Below are positions 20,849 to 33,061 of a DNA stretch of 64,000 nt, piece after piece. The position numbers and the translations under genes are program-made. This DNA is from Diogma glabrata (lineage: Eukaryota; Arthropoda; Insecta; Diptera; Cylindrotomidae): positions 95,165,745-95,229,744 of the forward strand of contig OY856188.1 of NCBI GenBank assembly GCA_963693315.1. Direction: 5' to 3'. The notes beneath the pieces are model-generated. The model was given only the letters and a program-made list of their open reading frames with translations. It made no database searches and was not told the origin of the DNA. Position 1 is the first letter of the stretch; the number at the start of each line of letters is the position of its first letter.

Positions 20849-22463
20849 ATATATTATCTGGTCGTTAAGAATTGAATTTTATCTGGAGAATAAAAAGAAT
20901 AAAAATATAATCGTGAAATTAAAAATCAAAATTAGTACTTTTTCGTCAAAATTTTTGTCATTTGTTTGTACGAGTTGCGAATAATTTCGAGTTTTTTTTC
21001 AAAATATTATCAGAAATATATGTTTTAGGATAAATATGAAACGTACTTTTTTGTAGAGAGTTAAATTTCCTTCAATAATTATTATGTGATTTTTTTTTAA
21101 ATATGCATATATTCTTTCTTATTTAAAAAGGTTTTTTGACCACAAAGAATTTTTTTAGGGGATGTCTGAAAAAATTTAATTTTTAACGCTCAGTAAAATA
21201 TATATATATATACGCATATAGAATAAAATCTCGCGATGGCCCGACCTTCGTTATTTTAAAAAAGCTGAAAGTTTCTCTGCGCATACCCCCTATTGAGGTA
21301 GGAACGATTAGCGATATATGAAGTTTGGATCATGGTGGCCTTGGCAGGGAGCCAGTAACAGAGGGGCCTTTAAAATTTCGTGAAAGTATAAAAGCTAATT
21401 TTTTTATATATTCTTCGGGGTAGTATTAGAAGTCACGTCACCCATTGCCAGACACTTACTATCCTGGTAACTCCCTGCCAGACACCCTTAAACATTATCA
21501 ATTTGTTAAAGTTTAAGGGTGTCTGACAGGGGGCTATGATCTGAAGATCTACTAAAAATACAAATAAACCTTCGGAAGTGCTCGTGTTAAAGAGGAAATA
21601 CCCATATTAGTGAAGGAGATAATATTTTGGATACCGTCCATAAGGATAGATGAAAACAAATAGTGATTGCGTTAGGAACGTTGTCCTGGGTATTTGCATG
21701 GATCTAGTCAATATGACTTGGACTCGCCAAAAATGTGCATTTGCAAAAACTGATTTTGTACCAATTAAAACCGGCTTTAAAAACAAATATTTCTTAGTAA
21801 TTCGTACAGTGAAATTCATAAAATGTGCATTTATTACGAAAAAATCATGTTTATATGACTTTTTTTTCTCTTCAAGTAACATATTTTGTGGTATTATATT
21901 CGGATATTACACTATAAGGATATTGGTAAACATATTCTGCTTCAAAAAAGTATTGGTGCTAAGTTTATACAACAGAGAACAGAAAAACAAAAATACTTAT
22001 TTTATCAAGTAGGCTTTGTAATTTTATTCAAATTTAAATTTGAAAACTTTATGAAATTTTTAACCATAACAACCACTGAATTTCATACCAAAACATAGGT
22101 TACTTTAATTTATAAAATTGTATTTTAATATTTGAAATTTATTTAGTTCGTTTATATTTTGAGAATAAAACATTTTTCGGCCTTTGTTTTAAAAATTGTT
22201 GCATGCCACTACTTCGTATGGGTTTGTCCAAATTGTTCTCGTTTTTATTCGTCCAGTTACTCCTTGTGAGATTATTAAATAAAAATTAAGTTTTGTGTCG
22301 CTTTGAAAGACGGCCGTTTTTTACGTTCAGTTTTATTAAATATTTCGTTTGCAACATGAACTTGGACTAATAAAAGTTTGAAAAATTGATAAAATAATTG
22401 CTGTTATGAAATTGATAAAATAATTGATGGTTAAGTTTCAATAGTCGAATAATAATCGCCGCG
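20849..22463. other. Non-coding, with hairpin at 21473-21531
   Basis: Mostly AT-rich, with a less AT-rich patch at 21230-21560. No gene was supported; the two overlapping ORFs near 21600-22100 on opposite strands match nothing recognised. Confidence 0.4.
21473..21531. repeat. 21-bp-stem hairpin
   Basis: CCCTGCCAGACACCCTTAAA pairs with its inverse at 21511-21531 with one mismatch around an AT loop. Related CCAGACAC/GGCAGGG motifs lie just upstream (21340-21460), suggesting a decayed palindromic element. Confidence 0.7.
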
Positions 22464-22508
22464 GTGGCGTAATTTATAAGCATATCTGTCACAGAATTCG
22501 AATTTTAC
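22464..22508 (+). repeat. tRNA-related (SINE-head-like) remnant
   Basis: TGGCGTAATTTATAAGC resembles an A box/D-arm and GAATTCGAATT, about 15 bases on, a degenerate B box. The arrangement matches 8961-9022. Not a functional tRNA gene. Confidence 0.35.
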
Positions 22509-22861
22509 TTTATTTCTTTTTATTCGAACTTTATTTTATTATATTATATCGAATTAAATATATGCTTTTAAACGGTTTTTAAAAATTGTTTAACCAGTTT
22601 TAATATTTTTTAAAACCCAAAACCGGTTTGTACCGGATGACATTGATAAAGGAAAGCGGGCATCGAAACGTGTCGAAGTAAATAAAATCGTAAACGAGAT
22701 ATTTTTAATAAGAAATTAAATCAATTACAGTAGATTGACAAGGATTTTTTTTATCACCAAAAAGTGACAGCAAGAGAGATGATAGATGGAAAGTTGAATC
22801 AAGGCACTGTTGATGTAGACCCGACCATTACCGATGTTCTTGAAACTTTGGTAATTGTTAT

Positions 22862-23140
22862 TATAATAATAAAAATAATACGTGTTTTTTTATTTCTTTC
22901 CTAGTTTTGTCACCGGGTGGCTTGTAATTTGTTAAGAAATTTATAGACAAGGTAAGTTTAAAGATTAATTGTGCTTAAACAGGTTAACCAATTTTCATAA
23001 TTTTTTTTGTTTGAAAGGCACTAGTACTAAAAGCATTTTAAAAATTTAACACTGATGAAAAATTTATATATTTGTACGATTTTTTTTAATTTTAGTTTTT
23101 CAAACATGACGATTTCAAAAAGTACATTATTTCTTTTATT
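22862..23140 (+). repeat. Dispersed repeat family A, copy 1
   Basis: Shares with 45695-45960 and, inverted, 47510-47700 a conserved run: CGTGTTTTTT, TAGTT...GGTGGCT, then TTGTGCT..AACxGGT.AACC and TTTTTTTGTTTGAAAGG, ending TTTCAAAAAGTA. Non-coding; diverged. Confidence 0.65.
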
Positions 23141-23249
23141 TTCTATATTTTGAAAATTTATTATTTATCCAAAACATAAAAGCGTCATTTATGTTTTCGA
23201 TAAAAAGAAATTTGATCATTTTAAACCATCCACAGAAGCGGCAAAATTG

Positions 23250-23925
23250 ATTACAAAGAACAAAATCATAAGTAAAAATTTGACAAACAAGAGAAACTTA
23301 AGCGTCTTAAGACATATCCTTAATAAACTGTATAACTTACATGTAGTTACTAATTGTATATAATTATAAGTATTATGAAAACAACAGAATACTAATAACA
23401 AAACTTATCAACAAAACAAGTGAAAAAGTTTAATAGAAAAACTAAAAACAACAAACTACATTATAAACAAAACCCTTTAAATTGTTAGTTCCATTAACTA
23501 AATCGAAATTAAAGCTTTAAAAAATTCTAGCTTTTTACCAAGAAAAATAAAAGAAGTTTTTGTTTTTGTTATGTAAAATTAAAATTCTAATAAATAATAA
23601 AGCAAACGAGCGGCATAAAACAAAACAGAAAAAACAATTGTTGCTCCCGCGATTGTTTTATTATTTTACAAAGTTTTTGTTTTCTATATTTTTATTTTAC
23701 CATAACTTATAATTTGTTTTTTTTTTTTGCAAACGAATAGTGTTACGGGAAACGAAACTTGTATTCCTACTTTTTTATTAAACTAAAATGAGTTGGTATT
23801 TGGGTGAGTGCAAGAGTTTGTAATCAACTGAAACTTTAACAAAATTGAAACCGAGTTTGGTGCAGTGGTTGAAAACTATGAGTCCATGGTCGGAAAAATC
23901 ACAAAACTGTCAACAAAACATCTTT
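23250..23925. repeat. Left arm of large inverted repeat
   Basis: Pairs in inverse orientation with about 25735-26490. Shared landmarks (with the right arm) include AACAATTGTTGCTCCCGCGA, CATAACTT..AATTTGTTTT and ACTGTCAACAAAACAT. The arms are diverged (perhaps 75-85% by eye) with indels. No coding capacity was recognised. Confidence 0.8.
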
Positions 23926-24739
23926 GATTTTAATAATAGAAGATTCTTGTATGAGTTTAGAATTGTTACTATCGTAAGCGAATACAAGATGCTATTTTAT
24001 CCACGACTTCAAAATATTTCGAATAATTTCCAGTTTGTCTGCTAAAGTTTTTATCACCATAATGAAATTCATCATAGACAGCATAGAAAAACAAAACAAT
24101 TGACAACATAATCATAACGGGAAATGTTAAATTTTTTATTTTATATTTTATATGTTATATGTATTGTTCTAGTTTTAACCTTTTGATATTACTATACCAA
24201 CAAATGTTAAAATTGATGATTTGAATAAACGATTTTGTTAGGGGAATATTTAATTAGCTATAGAACTGTTGAAGAATGTAACGATTGTGTTACATTCTAC
24301 AACAAGTGAGAGAATGTATAACATTGCAATGGAAGGCATACACATGGAAAGCATATATTCCATAGCAGTCGTGGATAAAAATATTTTTTCTATTACTCTT
24401 GTTTCCAGAAATAAAACCCCTTCTTTTAGTCAGCTAATTCTTTTGGTTCCTAATATCCAGACTATGCTTTAAGATTCATAAGAGGTGATATATTTGTAAT
24501 GTTCGAACGAGTATGAGCATTTTTGCACTATTTTTAAAACTTTTTTAGTAGGCTGGATTGAATAAAAAATATCTTTATCCGTGTCGGACAGATTCAATAA
24601 CTTTTATCACTGATATTCGATTTAGATGATATTGGTACCCAGTGATTTTAAATTAAATTCATGCTCCTTTTACATAAGTTTATCACTAATAGTACGCACG
24701 CACATAGAAAAAGTTTTAGGGGTGGCCCGCGGCGGTTTA
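23926..24739. other. Inverted-repeat loop, no gene seen
   Basis: AT-rich loop sequence left of the gypsy fragment. No ORF of recognisable family. Confidence 0.4.
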
Positions 24740-25420
24740 GGGGGTTGTCGTTCCAAATGAGCAATGTCTGAAGATGAAATTAACCTGGATGGGGGCAGAC
24801 GGTAGCAGCTGAGCGGCTCTAAGATCTGTCGAGTGTTTGCTGCTTCATAGATGTGTCAGCCTCTTCCAGGTAACAAGGCTTGAAAATATCAACAAACATT
24901 TTGACATGTTTGCTCTTAATATCAATTATGAAAGTTTTGTCAGAGAGACTTGATAACAAAGAGTGCGTTAATCGCAAGTCTTGTTGGAGAACATGGTTTA
25001 AGTTGGTTAAAGTGATTTTTTACGATTAACACATAGTCTTATTGGTATATAACCTCTTTGAAGTCCTCGAAAAGCGGTTCAAGTTGCCGTAATGTGATAC
25101 CGTAGACAAGTTCTGTAGATGTGATATTAAATTGATACCAATTACCAATAAAACCAATTGATTTAGGAATGTAGCTAGTTGTTCTCTGCTTTTCAAAACC
25201 AAGTAATCTAGATCGATCCTCAAATTATTCCGATTCAAACTGAGTTCCTTGATCTGCCACAATTGTTTTTGGAACACCAAATCCTGCTATCTAACCAAAA
25301 ACAACAGTTATAGCTTTTATATCTGGTGTTGGAATTGCTGCCAGTGAATGGATATATTTATCAATAATTGTCACACAATAACGTTGAGTGTCAGATGCAG
25401 CCCTGAAAGAAGGTTATGGA
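24740..25420 (-). pseudogene. Third gypsy fragment: integrase core and C-terminus
   Basis: Minus-strand translation across frames gives YCVTIIDKYIHSLAAIPTPD, then FGVPKTIVADQGTQFESE with the second DDE Asp intact, then LLGF..QRTTS. An internal deletion removes the Glu block, and the C-terminal KTFIIDIKSKHVKMFVDIFK...CYLEEAD follows near 24900. It resembles the 12.5-16.4 kb element (both have YCVT.ID.Y and a TPD/VPD block), so it may be the same family. One stop and several frameshifts are present. It lies in the loop of the large inverted repeat 23250-26490. Confidence 0.8.
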
Positions 25421-25450
25421 ATAGTTTGCTGACAGAAGGTGTATAACACA

Positions 25451-25494
25451 GGCACTGTAATATATGGCTTGTGAGGCACTGTAATATATGGCTT
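25451..25494. repeat. Short direct repeat, period 24
   Basis: The 20-mer GGCACTGTAATATATGGCTT occurs exactly twice, at 25451-25470 and 25475-25494. Confidence 0.9.
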
Positions 25495-25734
25495 CACTGT
25501 ATAAAATATGTTATCATTAATTGTAACTGAATGTTAAATAAATTAACCAAACAGTTATCAAACAGTGAATTAGCAAACAAGTGTTTCAATTAATTGTTAC
25601 AGGCACTCTACCGCTGATATGTCTCAGTAAGACGAACTGAGAACAAGCTAAGTGGTTCCCATATTCCGAATCTGACAATTTTCTTACCACCCCCATCCCC
25701 CCTTTCCTGATTCACAGAAACTCCTAGTTGGTTG

Positions 25735-26490
25735 CGTGTTTTGAACATGTTTTGTTGACAGTTTTGTGACTTTTCTGACCATAATTTGCAACTAAACGGA
25801 AAACTCGGCAGGGTTTCCTTTTCGAATTTTTAATTTTTGATTTAATACTAACTAAAGTATCAAATCCTTTCATTAAATAAAAAAGTAGCAATGCAAGTTT
25901 CGACTTTTGTAATACTATTCTATTGCAAAAATAAAAACACAAAACAAATTAGAAGTTATGGTAAAATAAAATTATAGAAAACAAGAAACAACAAAAGAAA
26001 ACAAAAACTTTAGAAAACAAAAACTTTATAAAATAATAAAACAATCGCAGGAGCAACAACTTTTTTTTTTCATTTTATTTTGTTTATGCCGCTGCATTAT
26101 TGTTTATTGGAAGTTAAATTTTACATAAGAAAAACAACAACTGGTTTTATTTTTCTTGAATAGAAAAAAATCTAGAAAGGTTAAAAGCTTGAATTTTGAT
26201 TTAATTAATTGAATTAAGAATTCAAACAGGTTTTGTTTATTTTGTAGTTTTTCGTTTTTAGTTTTTCTATTAAACTTTTGATTGTTTTGTTTGTTTTGGT
26301 TATAGTTTTTGTTATTAGTATACTGTTCTTTTTATACACACTTATAATACACTCTTACACATATAATTATATGCAATTAGAAGAAGCTAACAACACTTAA
26401 GTTATACAGTTGATTAAGGAAGTGTACTAAGACGTTTATGTGTCTTTTATGTTTCGAGTATTCAAATTTATGAACTTTGTTCTTTCCTGG
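25735..26490. repeat. Right arm of large inverted repeat
   Basis: Inverse partner of 23250-23925; landmarks are ATGTTTTGTTGACAGTTTTG, AAACAATCGCAGGAGCAACA and TTAAGTTATACAGTTGATTA. The short plus-strand ORF at 26440-26706 lies partly beyond this arm and has no recognised family. Confidence 0.8.
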
Positions 26491-27394
26491 TATTTTTTCT
26501 TCTTGAATCTCTGTCCGAGATCATTTACTGCATATCAATGTATCTTGTTCGTGATTTGTGCGTTGCTATTGATTTGTCCTTCTTACAAATACTATGTTAT
26601 GCGTTTTATTCAGACTCTAGGAATAATGAATATCAATTTTTCTAATAAACTTACAATTTATTTTGTTAGAATTATAGCACTAGCATCAATGCTCCGTTTT
26701 CTTTAATTTGAATAATGAATTGAATTTTAACAGATGCAATTGTGTGCATGTTTTGGTATTTATCTAAATGAATTTAATATTGGCATTATTTAGTTATCTT
26801 TAGAGTTTAGATTGCTTAAAATTTTATACACCACCGTCTTTCGTCTCATCTTTACTTTTAATTAATCGAGATATAATAACCTGATTTCGTATTTTTTTTT
26901 CTTTCTATAACAACAATTTAAAATTGTCTCATCTCGTTTCTTACGTAATTGGAAAACCTAAATCACACACAATTCACATATAATTTAACAAAAAAGAACG
27001 AAAGCAAGAAAGAAAAAAATTTAAATTACTTAGTTTCAGACAACATAATGTTCTCTGCATTCTACAAAATAGACAAAAATGTTTTCATTTCCTGAATAAC
27101 AAAAAAAAAAAGAAACGAAGAAAAGTAAAGGAAATTTTTTTTTTAATAAAACAGTTTTTTTTAGTTTTTTTTCTACTATGGCAAAGCTTTTTTAAAAATA
27201 ATACAGCTGAAGCTCTCTATATATTCATTCCAACAAATGTTTAAATATTTCATATATATACGTGTATACTGCATATTATATTTCTCTAAACTATATAGTT
27301 TTCGTTTCAGAAATATGATTTCTCTTATAGTTCTGCGTTTTTTGTTTATATTGTAGCTTAGAGAATAAAATAAAACGAACTTTTCTTAGCGGTT
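26491..27394. other. AT-rich non-coding DNA
   Basis: No gene or element recognised. Purine-rich and T-rich runs dominate. Confidence 0.4.
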
Positions 27395-28558
27395 TTTAAT
27401 TTTTCGTTTGAGAATTGAAAAGCAAAAAAAAAATGAATAAAGTGAAACCAAACAAATTTTTCTTCTCGAATGCATTTAAAGAAACAATTACTTTTGAAAA
27501 TTAAATGGAAACGTTATTTTTGTCTTAATTTGTAGTTGTCTATTGCTAAAACTTTTGATTAAAATATAGTTGATGCAGCATCTGCAAAGGAATTAAAAAC
27601 TTTTTATTATATGAAAAATTGTTTGATAAATGTTTTTATTGACAAGGGAAAACTATGAAGTGGATAAATTTTTACTGTAAGCAATAAATATAGACATTGG
27701 AGGTTTATGGCACAACGTTAAAGAAAAATCGCATAAAAAAGAAAAAAATGACCTGACGCTAAAGCTTTGATTCATCTATTCCTACGAGCAGACCAGGTAC
27801 ACAGTTCTTTTAAATTCGTTTAATTTTATGTTAGAAAATATACGAAAATTCTGTTAATTTAAGAAAAATAGGTGGAAACTAATGTAAGTGGATTTTTTCA
27901 TTCTTATAATTATAATCAAATAACACAGATTTTGTAGTCACAATATATAATAATCAGGCAGTTCTTTGAAGTCTTTGGCCCCTCGATTTGAATTTATTTT
28001 AGTTTATGCTAAAACAATACGAAAATGTTTAGTGCATTTTTCAAAATTGTACCCGGTTCTTGAGATACAGCCTTTCGAAAAAAAATTTCCTAAAATTATC
28101 CAAGAAAATTTACAAATTTTTCATAAAAAATTAAATAAAATACATACCTGATGTATATAAAAAATGCTTTCACTAATTTAAAAAATACTTAGTACATTAT
28201 AATTTAAATTTGAAATATGGTCTGAAAGCTATTTTCATATACAACATTTGTCACCCTAAGTGCACATGATGAGCTTATGAAGGTGCCATTTAGACTTTTG
28301 CACGTCTTTTAACGATTTGTACATTTCGTGTTTAAGGATATTATGTTAAAAGGATGTATGCTAGTTTATATGGAAAACATCATAATTTCATCAAAAGACG
28401 CACACTTGGGGGTGGGGTAGACACATATTTTGGAGGTACTTCAAGTCGCAAGCGAGCACGGTTTAAAGTTCAATTGAAAGAAGTGTCGATTCCTGTGTAG
28501 CCGTATCGGGTACCAGGGGTACGAAATTTCAAAAGGTGTCGTGAAACCATTAGAAATT
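27395..28558. repeat. 1,164-bp tandem duplication, copy 1
   Basis: Nearly identical to 28585-29748 at a constant offset of 1,190; only a few substitutions were noticed (for example near 27937 and 28031). It ends abruptly within a gypsy RT fragment (28330-28558). A 26-bp AT-rich spacer, 28559-28584, separates the copies. Confidence 0.95.
28330..28558 (+). pseudogene. Gypsy RT fragment (duplicated copy)
   Basis: Plus-strand reading through stops gives MENIIISSKDAHLG, in which the YMDD box reads YMEN (both catalytic Asp lost), then ASEHGLKFN.KKCRFLCSRIGY. The fragment is cut at 28558 by the duplication boundary. The same sequence recurs at 29520-29748. Confidence 0.8.
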
Positions 28559-28584
28559 TTTTATTTTAATTATTCGTTTAATAA

Positions 28585-29748
28585 TTTAATTTTTCGTTTG
28601 AGAATTGAAAAGCAAAAAAAAAATGAATAAAGTGAAACCAAACAAATTTTTCTTCTCGAATGCATTTAAAGAAACAATTACTTTTGAAAATTAAATGGAA
28701 ACGTTATTTTTGTCTTAATTTGTAGTTGTCTATTGCTAAAACTTTTGATTAAAATATAGTTGATGCAGCATCTGCAAAGGAATTAAAAACTTTTTATTAT
28801 ATGAAAAATTGTTTGATAAATGTTTTTATTGACAAGGGAAAACTATGAAGTGGATAAATTTTTACTGTAAGCAATAAATATAGACATTGGAGGTTTATGG
28901 CACAACGTTAAAGAAAAATCGCATAAAAAAGAAAAAAATGACCTGACGCTAAAGCTTTGATTCATCTATTCCTACGAGCAGACCAGGTACACAGTTCTTT
29001 TAAATTCGTTTAATTTTATGTTAGAAAATATACGAAAATTCTGTTAATTTAAGAAAAATAGGTGGAAACTAATGTAAGTGGATTTTTTCATTCTTATAAT
29101 TATAATCAAATAACACAGATTTTGTAATCACAATATATAATAATCAGGCAGTTCTTTGAAGTCTTTGGCCCCTCGATTTGAATTTATTTTAGTTTATGCT
29201 AAAACAATACGAAAATGTTTTTTGCATTTTTCAAAATTGTACCCGGTTCTTGAGATACAGCCTTTCGAAAAAAAATTTCCTAAAATTATCCAAGAAAATT
29301 TACAAATTTTTCATAAAAAATTAAATAAAATACATACCTGATGTATATAAAAAATGCTTTCACTAATTTAAAAAATACTTAGTACATTATAATTTAAATT
29401 TGAAATATGGTCTGAAAGCTATTTTCATATACAACATTTGTCACCCTAAGTGCACATGATGAGCTTATGAAGGTGCCATTTAGACTTTTGCACGTCTTTT
29501 AACGATTTGTACATTTCGTGTTTAAGGATATTATGTTAAAAGGATGTATGCTAGTTTATATGGAAAACATCATAATTTCATCAAAAGACGCACACTTGGG
29601 GGTGGGGTAGACACATATTTTGGAGGTACTTCAAGTCGCAAGCGAGCACGGTTTAAAGTTCAATTGAAAGAAGTGTCGATTCCTGTGTAGCCGTATCGGG
29701 TACCAGGGGTACGAAATTTCAAAAGGTGTCGTGAAACCATTAGAAATT
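28585..29748. repeat. 1,164-bp tandem duplication, copy 2
   Basis: Second copy; beyond 29748 the gypsy pol continues, so this copy looks like the original right boundary and copy 1 like the truncated duplicate. The near identity implies a recent event or an assembly duplicate. Confidence 0.95.
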
Positions 29749-31160
29749 AAAACAAAAGCAGTAGTCAAATTTTCAGAACCTAAAAATGTAAAGCAAGTTC
29801 AAAAATTCTTGGCTTAACTGGTTACTTTAGGAGATTTGTAAAAGATTACTCACTTATACCTGAGCCAATATCAAGTTCATTAAGAAAGACCAGAGCAAAA
29901 ATTAAAATTCGAAAATTTAAAGAGATCACTAGCAACAAAGATCACTAGCCGAAACAAAACTACTTACAGACGCACCAAAAATTGGTTTTGGAGCAATATT
30001 GATGCAAAAAGGTAATTTGGACGGTAAATTTCACCCAGTTTCTATTCTAAAAAAAATCTTCTGCAGCTCAAGAGAAATGTTGTTCTTACGAACTAGATGT
30101 TTTAGTTATAGTGATGGCTTTAGTAAAATTCCAGGTGTATTTGTTGGGACTAAAATTTAAAACCATCACTGACTGTGCAGCTTTTAAGGCGACTATGACA
30201 AAAAAGGATATTATTCCGAGAGTTTCAGGATGGGCTCTTTGTTTAGAAGATTTTAACTACTAACTAGAACATCGTAGTATTAAGTCAATTTGCGATAGGA
30301 ATGCAGGATGAACTGATTCAGAGAATAAAAACCGTACAAGATAAAGATGAGAATTTAAGTCTAAACAAAAAACTACTAGAGCGTGGGCCTCATGAAAATT
30401 ACCATATAGAACGAGGATTTCTGTTTAAAACAGACGACGAGGGAAAGAAATTGTTTTATATTCTTTATTTCCCGTAGCCAGATATAATTAGAGGTATCCA
30501 TGATGAACAAGGGTATTTTGGTACAAAGAAGATAATAGAAGCTATCAAAAGAGATTATTTTATCCCTCATATCAGGAAAAAGTGTGAAACATGTCGCTGG
30601 AACTGTATTCCTTGTATCATAGGCGAAAGAAAGAATGGTTTACAAGAATGATTCCTGCACACTATTAATAAAGATGAGTACCCTATATTTTAGCTTATCA
30701 TATTTATTGACCATCTTGGCCTTACGAACACCACTGCACAAAATTATAAATATATTTTCTGTGTTGTAGATGCTTTTGTCAAGTTTGTGTAGTTGGATCC
30801 GGTCTAAGGCATAACTTCAAGTAAGACCATTGCAAAATTTGATATGCAAAAGATGGTCTTCGGCAACCCTAAAAGGATAATTACTGATAGGGGCACCGTC
30901 TTTACCTCAAACGATTTCACAAACTATTATATAGTTATCGTTAATAATATACAGTTATCTTTAATAACCACAAGAGAACCAAGAGGTAACGCTCAGGTGG
31001 AAGGGATAAATTGAACTATAATACCGGAATTAACAAAGCTCTCAGTGAAATCGCTACAACAATTGTATATAAACATACAGCCAAATAACAATGATTTTTA
31101 AATGCTACTTGGCAAAGAATAATCGCAAGAAAACCATCAGAATCTATAGCCACCTCGAAA
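29520..31160 (+). pseudogene. Fourth gypsy relic: RT, RNase H and integrase
   Basis: Plus-strand, multi-frame reading in standard order: RT palm end (YMENIIISSKDAH), KNVKQVQKFLGLTGYFRRFV, RNase H (ETKLLTDAPKIGFGAILMQK), a stretch ending SGWALCLEDFNY.LEHRS, and the HHCC zinc finger of integrase (GIHDEQGYFGTKKIIEAIK, then KCETCRWNCIPC). The integrase core follows with IFIDHLGL, VVDAFVKFV, FGNPKRIITDRGTVFTSNDF and GNAQVEGIN. First and second DDE Asp are visible as well as the Glu (QVEG). Numerous stops and the mutated YMDD box make it inactive. No LTR was recognised. Confidence 0.87.
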
Positions 31161-31690
31161 TCTATAGCAATATAATACAGCTCAAATCATCCAAATAAAA
31201 TAATCGGTTTCGAAGCAATCGACTAATTTCCTGAAAAACTTTATTTTTCACGTCTTAAAAAAAAATACGGGACTTCTTTGAAATAAACCCAAATAGAATA
31301 CAATTAAAACCGTTCAAATGGAATGCGTCGTTTTCGAGAAATCGGTTAAAAGGCATAAAAATACAGTTTGTTCCCATTTTCTGAAAAATGGTACTTTTAC
31401 GTCATAGCAAAAAATATACGGCCTCCTCCGAGTTTTTCTTAATAGAACGCAATTCAAATCAATCAAATTGTATGAGCCGCTTTCGAGGATTCAGTGAACA
31501 GGCATACATCAACACTTATCAAAAAATACGGTTTTTTCATTTTTCATGTCATAGAAAACAATGCGGCCATCTCGGCTTCTACCTTAATAGAATACAATTT
31601 AAGCAATCCAAATCGAATGAGTCATTTCCGAGAAATTGACGAAGAAATATCAATAGACATAAAAAACCCAAAGTGAAATACAGAACCGGC
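31161..31690. repeat. Diverged tandem repeats, about 125-150 bp period
   Basis: Four units recur near 31160, 31290, 31440 and 31588, each with AATAGAA(T/C)(A/G)CAATT, (A/T)CAAAT.GAATG.GTC.TTTTCGAG and a later ACG..TTTTTCA(T/C)GTC block. They are strongly diverged. Overlapping ORFs at 31388-31676 are products of the repeat. Confidence 0.65.
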
Positions 31691-31778
31691 TAATAAAGGG
31701 TATATGGGGGTAGCTTTGGCAAACTCCAATCAAGTAAAAAATTGCCGCGGACTCATCCTTGGCAAAAGTTGTGAGTGT

Positions 31779-32308
31779 TTAAGGATGTATAGATAGTTAA
31801 ATCGTGTAGTACATCTACAAATTATTATGTAAAAATTTCAATACAGAAATGCTTTTTATCAATTACAACAATTTTGTATGATAGAATATTTCCAAAATAT
31901 TATTTAATTTCATAGTACTAATAACTATGTGTCTCTAATTTGACTACCACTACTATGCCACCCTATACTATACTATAAGTAGATCTGGCAACGTCGCAGT
32001 CAGTCAAATATATTTATTATTTTAATTTAAAATTATTTTGTTTTATTGTTGTGTGTCCTATAGGAATAAATAAATATATTTATTATTTTATTTTAAAATT
32101 TGATTGTCACGATATATTATTATGAACACGAACAATGAGAAAAGACTACTCTTTGACCGACACACACGACGTTGCCAGATTTTCTTACTGCAAATGGCAG
32201 TCAGCTTTCCGGTGTACGCAGTAGATTTTATAAATTTTTAAATTAAATATTTACGTCTGATTGCCGGTGACACCGCTGTTTTTCGGGCTCAAAAAACCAT
32301 AAATCGCA
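31779..32308. repeat. Left arm of second large inverted repeat
   Basis: Inverse copy of 35755-36288 (and of its duplicate 39426-39959). Landmarks are TACGTCTGATTGCCGGTGAC, CACCGCTGTTTTTCGGGCTC and TAGATCTGGCAACGTCGCAG. Non-coding. Divergence is moderate, with small indels. Confidence 0.85.
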
Positions 32309-32593
32309 CAGACAAACTGAACGTAAGTTTTTTTTTCGGATATCTTTGCAAGAACATTCTGAATTTTTATTTTTTCTAACAAGTTTTGATACTTCCGCCG
32401 AATATAAACTTTGTAATAAACTTTGAAATTGATTATTTTGCAAAAATTGTCGGTGAGATCTAAAATTTTTGATTCCAATCGATGCAGGAACGTTTATTCT
32501 GCAATATATTTTAAAATCCGACGTAAATCTTTGATTTCATAAATGTTATATACACCCTTAAATACCTGCCAGACCATGTTGGTTGGTGATTGT

Positions 32594-32827
32594 TGGCGGT
32601 TCTTTGAAGTCTTTGGCCTCTTGATTTGAAATTTAATTTTTTTAGTTTATGCTAAAACAAGACGAAAATGTTAAGAACGCTTATCAAAATGGTGCCTAGT
32701 TTTCGAGATACAGCATTTGGAGAAAAAAATGTCCATAAAAAAATCAAGTTTTTGTAATTTTTTTCATAAAAACTAAAAACAATACATACTTGATATATAT
32801 GTATAAAAATACTTTCACTAATATAAA
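32594..32827 (+). repeat. Dispersed repeat family C, copy
   Basis: Similar to 27958-28200 and 29148-29390, starting GG(C)GGTTCTTTGAAGTCTTTGG and including TTTATGCTAAAACAA.ACGAAAATG and ACAATACATAC.TGAT. The right part of the family (AATTTAAATT.GAAATATGGTC) reappears at about 35714-35740, as if the copy had been split by the element 32851-35700. Confidence 0.65.
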
Positions 32828-33061
32828 AAATAAAAAAAAAATAAAAAAAAACACACTTTTATTGAAAATGAACTAAAAACTAAAAAATAAATTTTGCATT
32901 GACACAACACGATGTTCCAAAGAAACAAAGGTTATATTCAAACGTTAAATCTTTTATTAATAACTATGTTTGCTTTCAAACTGTAATAAGGAAATAAATA
33001 TTAAATATCTTTTTAAACAATTCAACACAGATGGCAAAATTAAATGTACAGACTAGAACAC

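Noticed and set aside
26440..26706. 88-codon hydrophobic ORF
   Set aside because: Crosses the edge of an inverted-repeat arm, has no recognised family, and T-rich DNA yields hydrophobic translations by default.
27966..28151. 61-codon ORF present in two copies (also 29156-29341)
   Set aside because: Conserved only because the DNA is duplicated; the related repeat at 32594-32827 does not keep the frame.
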